Origin: Whalleya microplaca
Taxonomy: Eukaryota > Ascomycota > Sordariomycetes > Xylariales > Xylariaceae
Length of the DNA stretch: 64,000 bases
NCBI GenBank assembly: GCA_022497155.1
Contig: MU385710.1
Span: 1,116,001 to 1,180,000 of the forward strand
Direction of reading: 5' to 3'
The notes beneath the pieces were generated by a model. The model was given only the letters and a program-made list of their open reading frames with translations. It was not told the DNA's origin and searched no databases. The translations under genes were made by a program, and so were the position numbers. Numbering within the stretch: the stretch's first letter is position 1; every line of letters starts with the position of its first letter. Below are positions 32,741 through 48,161 of the stretch, piece after piece.

Positions 32741-35114
32741 CTATGCTGCCCCAATGAGATCTCTGGGCAGGAAAGCCCACACCGTCCCAATGATGGAGAG
32801 TACGAGAGACGTGAGCATGACACACCAGACGAAGACACGCTCTCGCACGGAAATCGCATGTCCGAAGAGCTTCAAGTAGAAAGCCAGAGGAAGTCTTTCA
32901 AGAAAAACTAGTTAGCTAGATCATCCGGAGAAAGGGGCAGATGCCAGAAGATTGGAGGCTTACGTTACGCAAATGGTGAAGCAAAGAGCGCTTCCCATAA
33001 ATGCCATGATGGTGTCAAAAGTGGGAAATAGAATCGCAATGGCCAAGAAAACCAGGAGGGTTAGCACCCGGACAAGAGCCTTCAGTAATCCTCTAGAAGT
33101 ACTGGAAAGTCCAACCAAGGGCGGTTCTTCTGCAACTACTTGCTGCCGAAGTCCAAATAGGACTTCTAATGTTGTGACGATGGGCTGGGCGTTCAGGGGG
33201 ATCTTGGTCAGGGGGATAATGGCAATGAAGATCACAAGGAGGATGTTCAATGCCTTGGGGTAGCCCGTGATCTGGAGGATATTTGCCGTAATCTCATCAC
33301 GAACTCCGTCCCCAAACATAATGAGTCCCACGGCTGCCACGGCTGCGTCTAGCACGAACTAAAAAAAGATCAGTCTCGTGGTTTTCGAGGTTGGTACTCT
33401 GCAAACTCACAGTAAAGCTGAAGGTGTATGTGACCGCCTATAGAACGTCAGTTTGAGCCATTACCAAATCAATAGATAGGATATTCACCTCTTTGTAACG
33501 GTAAGGATGGCGCATATCACGGTATATGTTGGGAAACACGCTATGGCCACCCCACGGTGACATGAGCAGACCAAATGACAATGGTAACGTGAGCCAGTTA
33601 GCAGGGAAGAGATACGTCGCCGCAGGCTCGATCAGCGAGCCGGGGGCATGCGCCTTCAATATGCCGTCAAGGATAACGATAATAGCAACTGGATCTCGTT
33701 GTTAGCACCCCTAAACCAGGCAGAAAAGATCATGAGGCCACCTACTACTCAAGCACGAAAGAACCCCGATAAAGCTCGTGAAGCTCAGAAGCGCCAAAGG
33801 GACAAACTGTAAGGGTATCAAGACTAAAGTGCAGACAACTTTCCACTCGGTTAGTCCCAAAGTGCCCGGGAACAGGAGTGACAACGAATCGGCGAAGAGC
33901 ACGATAAGCGCAACGCAAGCCGCAAGCAGCTCAAGAGTGAAGAGAACCGCCGTCGCGATCCGAGCTTTTCTACCATACGAGATGAAGGCTATATCGGAGA
34001 AGGTGATCATGGTCGGATCAAGGTCCATGCATTTGGCTAATATTCTCGCCGTCCAGCTGGTCACGGCGGCGCATAGAAACAGGGCTATCAGTCCGGGGAT
34101 CCAACCGGCGTAGTTCAATCCCATGGGGAGACTTAATAAGCCAACACCGATCAGGACACTATACGAGAATTAGCGGCGGTTTCTTACTTTGACAAGACAT
34201 GTCTTGCGGCTTACTTTGTGGAATTGACAATGGTCTGCGGAAGTGTCGATTGGCCGGATACCGCGAGCACGATTCTCCCCTCTTGCTCGACCTCTTTCAC
34301 TATGATGGGCGGCCGCTCGCCATCGGGCACGTTCGTACCGGATTCCTGCTGCTGTCGCCAGAGCTCGGCGGCGCGGGCCATAGAGGAGTGACTAGCCTCC
34401 GACTCGACGGTACCGTAACTTCGAGCCGATCCATAACTGCCGATTAAAGGGGTAGCCAGATGTGGTGGTATGGCGAAGATCGAGTTGCTGCGCACGGAGC
34501 CAGATTGCGATGCCACCTGATAGAGATCACTACCCAGACGCTTCCGCTCGCCATTTGCTCCATCGTAATGGACCGGAGGGGTTCCCAAAGGTGTGCTCCC
34601 TTCGCGATCACTGTCTGCAATGGCATGGTCAGACGAAACAGCCTCGTGGTGCTGCCACGGGAAAGCCGTCCTCGCGCCTCCGGCCTCGACATCGCCCCGA
34701 GCATACGGATGGCTGTCCACGGCCTGGACGGGCTCCTGATCGGGCGCGAATACGAAGGCCGGGCGCTGCGGTATGATCTCGGGGAACGCGGCGGCGCGCT
34801 GCCAGCTCCGTCCGAAGGATCTGATGCTGTTGACGCCGCCGAGGTCGGCGAGGGCTCTGGTTGCGGAGGATCTGCGAGATAGTGGCACGGTCAGTCGTTA
34901 GTCTGTATGGGAAGGGATTGGCCGGGGGCAAAGCGGTTTCCAACCTTCGTCGCGTCAGCGCGGGCCATTCCCCGTCTCGTCTGCCGCCTTCGTAGTCTCG
35001 CAGCAGAGCTTGGTCTACGCTATGAGCGCCCACGGAGGATGAGAGGCTCTCGCTGGGGTCCGGGGAGGCCCCGCGATGGTACTCCTCCCATGTCGTCGGC
35101 TGTCTTGCTGCCAT
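32741..35114 (-). CDS. AVT1: Vacuolar amino-acid transporter, AAAP family, AVT1-like
   Basis: Proton-coupled amino-acid transporter expected in the vacuolar membrane. Seven exons on the minus strand: 35114..34945, 34871..34215, 34158..33746, 33688..33489, 33437..33411, 33358..32964 and 32894..32741, giving 671 residues. All phases are consistent. A hydrophilic, probably cytosolic N-terminus of about 275 residues is followed by the family core. QTIVNSTNVLIGVGLLSLP spans the third splice site. Then come YAGWIPGLIALFL, LDPTMITFSDIAF, SPWGGHSVFPNIYRDMRHP, GDGVRDEITANIL, IPLTKIPLNAQPIV and ALCFTICVTLPLAFYLKLFG. These match yeast Avt1 region by region, with about ten membrane segments. Exon 5 has only 27 nt. 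The first intron uses a weak GTTGGA donor, so that junction is the least certain. Confidence 0.88.
33411..33437 (-). other. 27-nt microexon of the AVT1-like gene
   Basis: It encodes AVTYTFSFT between MRHPYRYKE and FVLDAAVAAVGL. It is flanked by a CTATAG acceptor and a GTGAGT donor, both phase 0. The residues align with the Avt1 helix after the MRHP motif. Confidence 0.8.
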
Positions 35115-37832
35115 GGAGAACGTTATACTCGGTGTAACCAGAACTTGAGACAGACGACAAATTTGCTATGGGATGAACGATGGTCGCGAGGTAGGTAAGT
35201 AAGCTGTGCCGCCCTTGATAGTGGTGGGGCGATGTTGGCGATGGTCCCCACGGCACCTGCAAGGACTAACCTGGGGCACGATCTGCTTAAGCTTCGAGAA
35301 GGGAACTTCAAGAAGAGGGAATAGAACGAAGCAGAAGAGAGGAATGGGGAAGCGAAATGAACGAGAGCTACCAACGATCAAGAGAAAATCTCGACTGTTT
35401 ATAACATGTCAACGATATCTTACCTACACAAAACCTACCCTTCCCGCAGCGGCTTGTCTGATAAGGATGGGATGGAGGCGGCACTACTAGATATACTATG
35501 TAATAGAGTGGACATGGCGTGAACAAACTCATCTTTAGTACGAGTCTTGTGTCTCCGCTACCAAGGTCCCTGGCAATCGCGAAGATAGTCTCATGATGCT
35601 GCCGGTTTGACCGCTTTGGTTAGACGAGGGTTTCTCGAACCAACCTTTGTAACCCGCATCTAGCTCTGCCGACGATGCTCTCCAGCGTCGCCCGCGCACC
35701 CCACCATCTTCGTCCTTGGTGTTTCATTGGGCAATGCACGGAATGTGGAACCTGGCAATGCGTCTCTAAATTCTGATAGACGCGTGAGCAAGGCTGAATT
35801 TTTTTTCTTGCATTCTCTCCTCCCTGTCGCCCAGTTGCTTGTAAGAGGCAACCTGCGGCCTTCGTTGTTCCAGACCTCGGGATGTTTTACAGCAGGAGAG
35901 CGGCAAGCGGTTCTCGTCGGCCTAAAAGTGCGTACATCCGGAAGATGAATGATGGATGGTGGATGCTGAATACTATAATAGTAAATACTGAAATCTCTGC
36001 ACTCCGGAAGTAACATACACAGCTGTTGCTGCAATATTGTATGCATCGAAGTTCTGTTCGTGTTCTTCTCTCTTCTATCCGTACATTGAGACCAAGACTG
36101 AACCCGAACCGTTCGTGTGATGTCATCGGACAATTTGTTATGTGACACTGCGGGCCATGATGGACTTCCCGTTCTGCAGCTGAGGTCATCCATCCACTCC
36201 TGTTGCTGCGCTTCCGGCCCTCCAGGAATACACGTACATATATGCGAGGCAATCTACCGCTATACTGTTTGCAACGATTTCATTGGTTGACCTAACTTCG
36301 CTATAATGGGAATCCATCCTCCTCAGTTCTGAATTCTCCGATAAGCGAACGTTTGTGGTGGTCGAACAACGGCATCTCACGGTCGAATCCGAATCTCGTC
36401 CTTCTGTGTCCAAACTTTTGTTTCGGATCTTTGCTTTGCTCAAAAATGTTGAACAACTAATTGAGAAAAAGATTTTTTGCTTATATCGAAGGAAAATGAT
36501 GTCTATTGCTGCCCACTTACATGGTGGAAGTAGTATAAGTTAGGACCTACCAACCTCACAACATTGGAACAACAGGATCATCATGAAGCTGTTTACAATC
36601 CGTAGCATTATAGTGGGATGAAAGTATTATGCATACCATTGATACTTAGTCATTCCAGTGGTACAGTCAATATCCAATGATTTGGCAACATGATGGATTT
36701 TATTTTCAGGAGTTGGTTCGTTGGCGAAAGTCTCGAGGGACGTTATGCTGTGCTCCTAATCTTAGTATTGTGGTATGTATAATGAGAGAGCTCGAGAGTA
36801 CGGTAAGGAGAATCGTAATTATTCAGTGGCATGTCATCTTTCCTCCGTCCTTCACTCCTGAGGGATTTCAACTTGCACATATGTACGATGTAAAGAAACG
36901 ATGGGGATTGAACCTGCTGATATGATAGGTCGAGAGTGAAAGATGCAGTATAGATATCCAGGGTTTCTGTATTTGGCTGCTCCTTACGGAATATAGTAAC
37001 AAGAGATGCAATGGGTACCTGTGTTTGTCCTTAGCTTCGAGTTTAGTAATACCCCGGACCTTGATGGAATGCCGCGTGTTCCTTCGCAGCCTGCCAGGCC
37101 TGCTTAAGTTCTCACTGTCATGGGCTTGGAGGTGAATGAACAATCATAGGTAGATGTATGGGTCTTACGGGCTGACAAGGGAGATTTATTAGATCGATTT
37201 TGATAGGAGTACCTAGGTACTCTGTTACATACAGGTCCGGCAGTGAATTGTTCAAAATTTTGTTCGTGTGGCTTTACAGCATGCAGGTACGGCCCGTATC
37301 ATAGGTTTTTACCTAGGTACTGACTCCCGCACGGTGATTGCGCAGCTGTTTGTCTGCCTGGGTATCAGTCAGCAAGCTGGCTGGCAAGTGCAGTCGGGGA
37401 AATCTGGCTTGTTGGCGTGGTGGAAGGCATTAGAATTTGGAAGTTGTGGCGGCTAATCCATGGGTTTCGTTGCATTGGGGCCTATTGTGTGTGTGTGTGG
37501 CCTTGCCTGCCTGAGGTGGCCCCCTGGTCCGAGCTCCCTACCTCTCGTCATCAAGAGCTCAAACACTGAACCATACAGCAACCAAACTCCGAACTTGCAA
37601 CAACTTCTCACTCTTCTCATCTGGCACTTCTCCCCTTCCACCCCATCATTTCGTAGATCGAGCAACGCGCGGATAATCATCTTTCGTACATATTCTTGCG
37701 TGTCATCAAGTTCTGCTCTTTTTCGTATTCCCCATCTCCCGCCTTTCCTGCACCATCTGCGCAGGATTCCTACCTTGACAAGCACGAACCTGCCCGCCAT
37801 CAAACGACATCTCTACGCACCCAGCAAACACG
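35115..37832. other. Divergent intergenic region between AVT1 and CDC48
   Basis: About 2.7 kb carrying both promoters. The last 350 bp before CDC48 are pyrimidine-rich, as expected for a leader. Two ACCTAGGT palindromes lie 100 bp apart (37211 and 37311), each followed by AC. A 177-codon minus-strand frame at 35660-36193 shows no domain or conserved composition and is not called. Confidence 0.5.
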
Positions 37833-40590
<2,758 letters not shown>

Positions 40591-41754
40591 ACAACGGGCT
40601 CGTCAAACCCAGCAGTGTTATGACACTGCTACTGTACTTTAATTCCTTTACCCGCCATACATGCATAATTCACGACACGAGACCCTGTTTGGGGACCCGG
40701 GACTTGATAGGCCTATGCCTCAAGGCTCATCAGTCGGCGTTTTCAGTAGTGGTTGCGGAAAGGATTGGCATTCTGATAGACGTGAGGCCTTCGGTATGCT
40801 AGGACAGGATAGGGCTTAATGATGACTTCCTGCTGTGATGGCACCGTATGGCCATTTGCTCCGTTGCATTTTGGCAACAGATGGGTTAATTCCACGATGG
40901 GAGGAAGTGGGCATGCCATGCACATGATGGTTACGCACGAAATTAAGTAGTCAACGTTAGATCTCTTAAATTGATTTGCCCTTTCTGCAATATCGACTTG
41001 CATATTTTAAGTGTTGTTGAGCTAGTTCGTATGAATCGCTCGTGATCTATCGTACAATGTGTCCATACCACTCTGCTACGTCGTGATGGTTGACTGCTAG
41101 AGCAACTCAACTACGAGATGAAGAGTAGGGGAACATAAGTTGCTAGTATCTTGTTAGAAAATAGATATCTCATTACTTCTAATATCCAACCAATTTCCGG
41201 AAACCGAACGTGTAACGGGTTCAAGAAACGTGAAGAGAGTAAATAAACTTCTATTGTTCGAAGATGATGGTGAAGCGGAATTCTTTTTCACGGATGCCCT
41301 ACCTCCCTTCCCCAGCTCCAGCGTAGTAGAAGTTATAAACCAAGCTGCTGCTAAGCTGCTGCTACTGCTGCTAACGCCGTACTCCTACTCCCCAAACTAA
41401 TGCCGTTCGATCTGTTCGATCTGTTCGAAACTGAGGTCTGCGATAATAACAAACACACTCTCCCATTCCATCCCACCCCAGGCCTCCTCTTCCTTCTCCC
41501 CCGTCATACCATTGCCTGCCTGCCTGCGATATGTATGTTTGTACCTACGTATGTATGCATGCGTGCAAGCAACGCCTCCTCCTCAGGTCCCTGTCTTCCT
41601 TCCTGCGGCCTATCATTCAATCATCGTGCCCTTTCCCCCTCCCCCACCCCACGGAATCCCCACACAAGTCCGGCTCCTCGCGACCTCGATCCAATCCCTC
41701 ACCCGGCACGGTTCTCCGGCGTACCGCCGCCGCCGCCGCCGCTATCCACGCACC
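40591..41754. other. Convergent intergenic spacer
   Basis: About 1.2 kb holding the CDC48 3' UTR and, from about 41.3 kb, the CT-rich 3' region of the next minus-strand gene. Plus-strand open frames here and across the next gene are antisense artefacts of GC-rich DNA. Confidence 0.55.
41724..41742. repeat. (CCG)n trinucleotide repeat
   Basis: Six CCG units lie just downstream of the stop of the neighbouring minus-strand gene, in its presumed 3' UTR. Confidence 0.75.
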
Positions 41755-42429
41755 CTAACCGCCCCCCGGCGCCCCGTCCTCGCCGACCTCGCACACGGCC
41801 TCGAGGCTCTCGCGCGCGACCTTCAGGACCGCGTCGACGACGGCGGGGGGGACGGCCAGGCTGCCCCCACCACCCGGCTCGCTGCCGGTCCCGTTGACGC
41901 CCTTCTTGGTGCCGTTCGTGCCGTTGGTGTCGGAGGAGGAGGAGGAGGAGGAGGCGGAGTCCCGTCGGACGTCCTCGAGGACCCGCCGCATCAGGGCTGG
42001 GAAGGTCGATACTTCGCCCGAGCGGAGCAGGGTGAGCGCGTGCGTTTGGATGCTTGATGGCCAGTTCGAGGGGTGGGCGTTTAGGCTGTGTAGGAGGTGG
42101 TCTTGGATTCTGTTGGGGGGAAGGGGGGTGGTGGTTAGTTTGTTGGTCTGCTTGGTGGGCTGGTTGGTTGGGTGGTGGTTGGGGTGGGGGAAAGGGGGGA
42201 GAGTTGTGAGTTGTGAGTTAGGGGTTTCGGGGGGAGGGGATGGGGATGGGAGTATGAGAGAGGGTTGGTTTGGGTGGATAGATGGATGGATAAGAGCGTA
42301 CTTGTTTATATGCCCTTCCCTAAGTAGCAGAGCGTTGACCTGCGATCGCAGCTCCGTGTCCAGCGTCGCGGGCGTGTAAGTGGCGGCCGAGGCCGGGACC
42401 TTGACCGGTGTCGACGGCGGATGCGACAT
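41755..42429 (-). CDS. Conserved-looking protein of unknown function, 160 residues
   Basis: Exons on the minus strand are 42429..42302 and 42109..41755. The 192 bp intron has a GTACGC donor and an AACAG acceptor after a long C/T-rich tract, phase 2. The protein starts MSHPPSTPVKVPASAATYTP. A compact helical region follows: TLDTELRSQVNALLLREGHI, joined by the splice to KIQDHLLHSLNAHPSNWPSS, then IQTHALTLLRSGEVSTFPAL and MRRVLEDVRRD (about 22-100). A Ser8 run and an Asn-Gly-Thr linker come next, then a second helix AVVDAVLKVARESLEAVCEV. There is no signal peptide or membrane segment. The helical region crosses the splice without a break, which supports the model. I do not recognise the family. 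The layout suggests a small adaptor or complex subunit, but this is inference. Confidence 0.72.
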   Translation of the reverse strand: MSHPPSTPVKVPASAATYTPATLDTELRSQVNALLLREGHINKYALIHPSIHPNQPSLILPSPSPPPETPNSQLTTLPPFPHPNHHPTNQPTKQTNKLTTTPLPPNRIQDHLLHSLNAHPSNWPSSIQTHALTLLRSGEVSTFPALMRRVLEDVRRDSASSSSSSSDTNGTNGTKKGVNGTGSEPGGGGSLAVPPAVVDAVLKVARESLEAVCEVGEDGAPGGG

Positions 42430-45400
42430 GTTGAAGTTTAAGTAGATGTGGTGTGATTCTGGCGTATGAAAAGAGTTTCCTCTGAACTCCTGACTTCGAA
42501 TAATGAAATCCCTAATGCAAGGGGAAAAGCAGATAAGAGCTGCTCTTCGAGGCGTAATATGCGACGGGCAAAGGTCCAACCGCGAGCGACCTATCTAGGC
42601 GCACGAACGCTTCGGCCGAGTCGTTGGTTTCGATGTACAGGCGCCGGGAACAAAGGGGCGGTGGATGGTAGAGAGGTTACGTGAGTATGAGAGACGTTCT
42701 TGGAGCAACGGCGGCTCAGGGATTACATGATATGTCCCCCGAAGGTTTTATGAAAAGGCGATTGCCGGATCTAGAACCAGAGGCAAATCGTCTCTCGCGC
42801 GAACCGGTTCGTCGGATTGGAAAGTCAATGGCGAGGCTGACAATTTGTCCGGAAAGTTTGCCCGGACGAGGCTGAGATCGATAAGCGGATAAGTATGGAG
42901 AGGTGGGTGTGGGGCTCAAGGTCCCTCGCCTCGATGGATGGGTGGGCGGGTGCGAGGTACCTATGTACCCACCTAGGTGAGCGAGTGAGTGGAGGCATAC
43001 AGGTGGCCCGTGCAGCAAGCGTCTCAATTGGCGCTCAATTGGCGCCAGAGCTACCCTGGAGCTCCCCCTTTTATTTCATGCAGGGGATGGAGTTGTGTGG
43101 GGAGCAGGTATGCTCTAGAACGTCTGCGTAGATGGGGGTGGATGAGCTTAGAGCTTTGTTATGACGACAGACGTCTCTAGCGAATAAGACATCGTGCTCT
43201 CACTAACAGAAATCATTAAACTAGTGTGTCTAGTTGGGCTTCTTTATCTGTGCTACTGCTTGTAGTATGTATTATAGATATCTAGGTAGATGTGTACTTA
43301 GGTAGCTATGCTCATTCATTACATGAGGCTTCAATGAGTTAATTACGCCAACGTGCTTATAGGCCAGTATAGGACAATGAACTTAGGTAAGCTCTGGATT
43401 ACGTGATGATTCACTAGAATTGAGATAGCGGGATAGGCGCTTGTAACAGGTAACCTAAGGACTGTATGCGGCATCTGGGGTTGCGCATCCATTTTGCCTA
43501 GGCCTTCTTTACTATGGTCATCGGTCCTCAGGTTGAGCCGCTTTTATGGAGAGCTCGTGTCACGTTTATTTTTGTATTGGAGCTGAATGTTTTGATGCAA
43601 CATGAGCTGAGGAATCAAGTTTGGGGTCTATGTCTCCCCAGCGGATAGGTCGGTTAGGAGCTCGGTGTCTGTGACTGCCTGCATCTCCTTTGCTCAAGTC
43701 ACTGTTTCTAAACAGGATTCCTAGTCTCTAGGACTTTCAATCTGGTGCGACAGATGAAGTGTACGATCCGTTCATACTGCTCGTGATACTAGCTCTGCCA
43801 CCGGTGTGCAGTCTTATAAGTGCGCTGTTCTAGTCATTTGACTTGTTGACTTACAAGGTGTGTTACACTGTACTCAGAACTTGCATGTGGCTGGGCGGTC
43901 ATGCGATGGCGAAAGATGTTGTGCGTTGCTTCATTCTTACATAAGGACTTATAAAGGGCCAGCCTCTCGGTCTCGTCGCTGCGGTAAGAAGTATCGTGGG
44001 GAGAGGTATAGCCTAAGTGATTGGCAGATGTCAGCAAAGCGTTTCAAGAGGGCGAAGGATAGGAGGCAACAGTCATTCATTACATGTAGAGTCTCAGTGT
44101 TGGCAGCCAAGAATGCCAACAGGACCTTATACCGCCTGCCTGTTATACCCAACCGTGTCAGTTGTAGATTATCAACGCCTGATTATTGTTGGGAACGACT
44201 TATCCGACGAGGCTCTTCGCCGTAGAATATTCCAAATCTACTTCCGAGTAACACCCCCTTTCTCCAACCAAAAGTTGACATCTAGCAAATGCAAGGCGAG
44301 AGAATTTGGTATTCCAGAGTTGCAAAGAACACATGCGGTGGAAGTATCTGGCATCAACTGTGTAACTAATGGGTTGAGAAACCTTGATTCCGCTCAGTCG
44401 GGCCCAAGGTTGTGCTTGTGAATCTTTCTCGAAGCCCAACTGACAACAGTGCTTAGTGCTTATTCGGGACGTATTCGTCTTCGATGCAGGTGACGTGTAG
44501 GAAAAGATCAATAACTTCCCGATGTGTCGGTCACGATGCTCACGGTTGACCAAATCCCACATGTCTTCGTACTAGGTAAACGAAGATGTTGAACCACACT
44601 TGCCTATACACTAGACACTAGATAGAGGTTTTGTCTCTCCTACTATGCGATCTCGTACGAGGCTCCTTACATTCGGGTAAGCCCCGCGGACGAATCACAG
44701 TTGGGAATATGAGCCGCGAGTTTCAACGTCATTCGTGGATATTTGCCTCGCTACGGCCGCAGTAGGGTGACCGAATGTCTTGCCCTTCAGACACTGAATA
44801 CTACTTCACTACGGGTATCAATCCGTATAAATGATATGTGATCTAACATATCTGTGTATCCTAGTCTCAACAAAACATTTGTGCTGCAGGTATCAGCAAG
44901 AAGCAAAGCGAACAAGTGATAGTCTTGCCGACCGTAAGTTATTTTAGGAATAGCTCTTGGCGATAGGGGTTACCCTGACAATGGTATACTTCGATAACTT
45001 CGAAGCAAAGGGCTCATCTAGCTTTGTTTCTTATTTCTTGTTTCTACCTGCACTAGTCCGAGTGTGATTCAACGTGCCTCCAGCCGAGCCATATAGGTAC
45101 CTATAAGTAAGTCAAGAGGCAAAGTCTCCAAGTTGGGCAAGTGCCGCTTAACTTCGGCGGTGAGGAGTTGAAGCGTCTCGGATCATCTGTCTCAACGAGA
45201 AGATACCTGTAACGAAGATCGCCTTAGAATGCCGATAGTGGTCGCCGACGTTCGAGCTATTCAAGTGAAGTCTATTTTGAAAGGCTACCGGCGGCTTATA
45301 GGACTAGATAATTGGGTCGGGTAGCGACAGCATCTTCGTGGGACATAAACCTGGTCTCCCGCCGACGGATAGGTTATTTTAGGTATGCATCTCGGGGGAG

Positions 45401-47990
45401 CAGAACTTTAGGTATTCCCCATGTAGCGGCAGGTAGTGTGTTGTTGGCATCGGTAGGGTAGGGTAAAGGATAAGAGATAGCCGGACGACAGTCAACGTAC
45501 GGGGTTTACCAGTCATCTTTAGGACTCTCCTCTGCCGCATTTATGATGTCTTGCATACGTTGGCGTTACATCACTACGCAGGGTTGAATCAATACTGTAC
45601 TACTGAAATCTAGATACAAAAAAATTGGTACAAATGACTTCTTACCTTTATTCTTGGATGGCTGGCGGAGTAGTCCCCTGCAGGATCTATAATCACAACT
45701 GAGATGTGATAGTCGTGCTGTACACTTTTTGCTTTATTTGGAGATTATATCTTGAAGTGGCCACATCGTAGTACGAGCTGGAAGTACCAATTCCCCATTC
45801 GTAGCCGTGCTTGAGTCTTATAATGGGGTCATGACTGGCTGTCCCAGCTTCTGCGACCGACGACATGCAGAGTAACATCTGGGGTCAAGCCCATTACTAC
45901 TAGTAGACGGCCAGTACCTACTATAATTGCTGTCGGGTAGGGACATCACGTCAGCCCCTTGTCAGGGAGCGCCACATGGTCTTATGTAGGCAGCATAGGC
46001 TGGCGAGTCCGGGGCACCACTTATAAGCTCCCCCACGATGAGATTATCCGATCTTAGCCTGGCATGGGCCCCCGCGTCGTACTGCCTTCTCCTGACCTGC
46101 TAAGTAACTGGGCCACTGTGTAGATGCAGGATGCACGTTCCGGGGTGACGTACCTTGTCCGTGGGGTAGAATAAGCAAGTTGTTGCAGCAGAGAACAGGC
46201 TGCCAGCTAGCAAATTTGGGGGTCAACACCCCCAAGGGTGGTATGTATAGGAAGTATGACATCGCCACGATACCGGGTTGCTGGATCGAGGCCGAGTAGG
46301 AAGTGTGGCCCGCATCTGCAATAAGCTCAATGGGGAAGGAATAGGATGATGACCGTTGTAAGAGCTGCAGAAGCTAGTTTAGCTGCATGTACGCTAAATA
46401 GAGGGAAGAGATCATGAGGTATTATAGGGGGGAAGTGCAGGTTATTGTCCTGACTGCCTGAATAGCATGGTGACGATCAAAGCTCCTGGCTGTTAATCAT
46501 TGATCAACAGCCCCGTTGTTTGACAGTCTCTGTAGTAGTACCTACTACACACGTAGGGGTATTTTGAGAGACAACCGAGCTTGGCAATTTCATCGAAAAA
46601 CACATGGGCCGCCTAGATGCGGCCGGCCGGCTGGGTAGGCTGGGTAGGTGGGCATACTCCCTTGCTGTATGCACGTAAGCTGTAGAATGCCCCTTGAAAT
46701 CTCTAGGCACATATGCCTGGACAGCAGGCATGTCAACCCAGGTTGAGATCGCCATCTCCCCAGAGACCCACCTAAGTTGAGCCTCAGGAACCGTCAATCA
46801 AGTACATATACGTGTATACTTGGCAATTTGGGAGGCCCGACTATTGGCCCAGTAAGTGAATATCGATACCTACACGTATAATGTCTGATGCTTGTGTTGG
46901 TGTCCTTTGCAGACCACTCTGTACGTATCTAAATAACGTAGTTGACATATTTCTTTGAACTTGCGGAGACAGACACGTGAAACTAAAGCCCTTTATCTGC
47001 CCCTGAAAGAGATATCGTCAGCTGGTATTTCAAGTGGTTCTGCTGAGAAATAGACTTCAACTTAATGGTGTTATTCTGTGGAAGTCCCGCAACGGCCCTT
47101 AAGTAAAGGCGGGTCCAACCACAACGAAGAAAGGTACCTTTAAACCTTACGATCGATGGTACCTGGGTAGTCACCAACATGTAAGACGGTTTCCACCGAT
47201 ATCGATCTGAACATCCAAGTCCCTACCTTGGTAGATAGGCAGATACTGAACAAGGCGGATCCCATGCCCCATCGGCCCCCGGCCCCGCGTATGCTGTGCA
47301 ATAGATACCTGTAGCTACCTGTTCGTTGATGACAGCTGAATACCTACCTCCTACCTGCAGGTATGGCTGTCAGCCCTATATTGCCAACCTGGTCTGGAAG
47401 GCATGCGGTGTGCGGTTCTTGCTTGTGTCTATGCTGGCCGTTTTGATCTTGTCACTAAATCTGTTGAGCACTGAAGCTGTTTTGATCAGCTTCCATGAAA
47501 ACATCCTTGATGCACAGTATGTTTGACACTACGCACCTTCAAATGCATCAATTCTATTAATCCGAGGCCCGAAATGACTCCCGTCGTTAGACCTCCTCAC
47601 TCGAGATCTCTAAAGATTCGAGCCCAGAACTTGACTGCCCATATAGTCCCTCAGTGTAAAGTAAAATTTTACATGATGCATCCCCTCTCTCCTTCATAGT
47701 CTTTGCACGGCAGACCAGATATTTGACAACCATTGAGAGGATCATAAATGACGAGGCAAGTATCCCTCGAAAACCTGTTGTCCAATACCACCCATGAAAA
47801 ACTTCCACTGACATCAAGTATCACTAACCACAACGAGGACAATGATGGTGTCGTACCTTGTATGTAGAGGCACTTTTCTGTCATGGGCACTTGCCTATGC
47901 AACTGAAACCAAGCTCACATCTCCTTTACCTAGAGAGATACCTTTCCGAATCTTGAACTGAGCTCTCGATAGGGCCTATTCCATTTGCAG
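42430..47990. other. First part of a 10 kb gene desert
   Basis: About 5.6 kb beyond the upstream region of the 160-residue gene. All open frames are short and none shows a domain, signal peptide or plausible exon chain. ACCTAGGT occurs at 42971, with related CTAGGTA and TTAGGTA words near 43280-43310. No terminal repeats or transposase fragments are recognised. Confidence 0.45.
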
Positions 47991-48161
47991 GGCTGTCAAG
48001 CTTCCATGAACAAGGAGTTGAAAGCCTTAGCTGCATGGGCAACAAAGCTCACCAACAAGACATCCCATCCATTCTATTCGAATGGTAAGTCACTTTTTCG
48101 CTTCTTGATGATAAAAGCTGACTACTTTGCAGAGCAGCCTCTCGTAGTAGCACGTGTGTGA
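47991..48161 (+). pseudogene. Exon-intron-exon relic of an unrecognised gene
   Basis: A protein-like exon (47991-48084) follows a good CATTTGCAG acceptor and reads QASMNKELKALAAWATKLTN, then SHPFYSN. A 48 bp intron (48085-48132) has a perfect GTAAGT donor, a GCTGAC branch-like site and a CTTTGCAG acceptor. The next exon gives EQPLVVARV and then a stop at 48159-48161. No convincing upstream exon or start Met is found, so this is either a fragment of a decayed gene or the end of a multi-exon gene I could not assemble. Confidence 0.4.

Noticed and set aside
35660..36193. 177-codon open frame on the minus strand between AVT1 and CDC48
   Set aside because: No domain, signal peptide, membrane segment or coherent composition, and it lies in promoter DNA of two real genes.
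41512..42379. Long plus-strand frames opposite the 160-residue gene
   Set aside because: They are GC-rich antisense shadows; the minus-strand reading has splice sites and a coherent helical domain.
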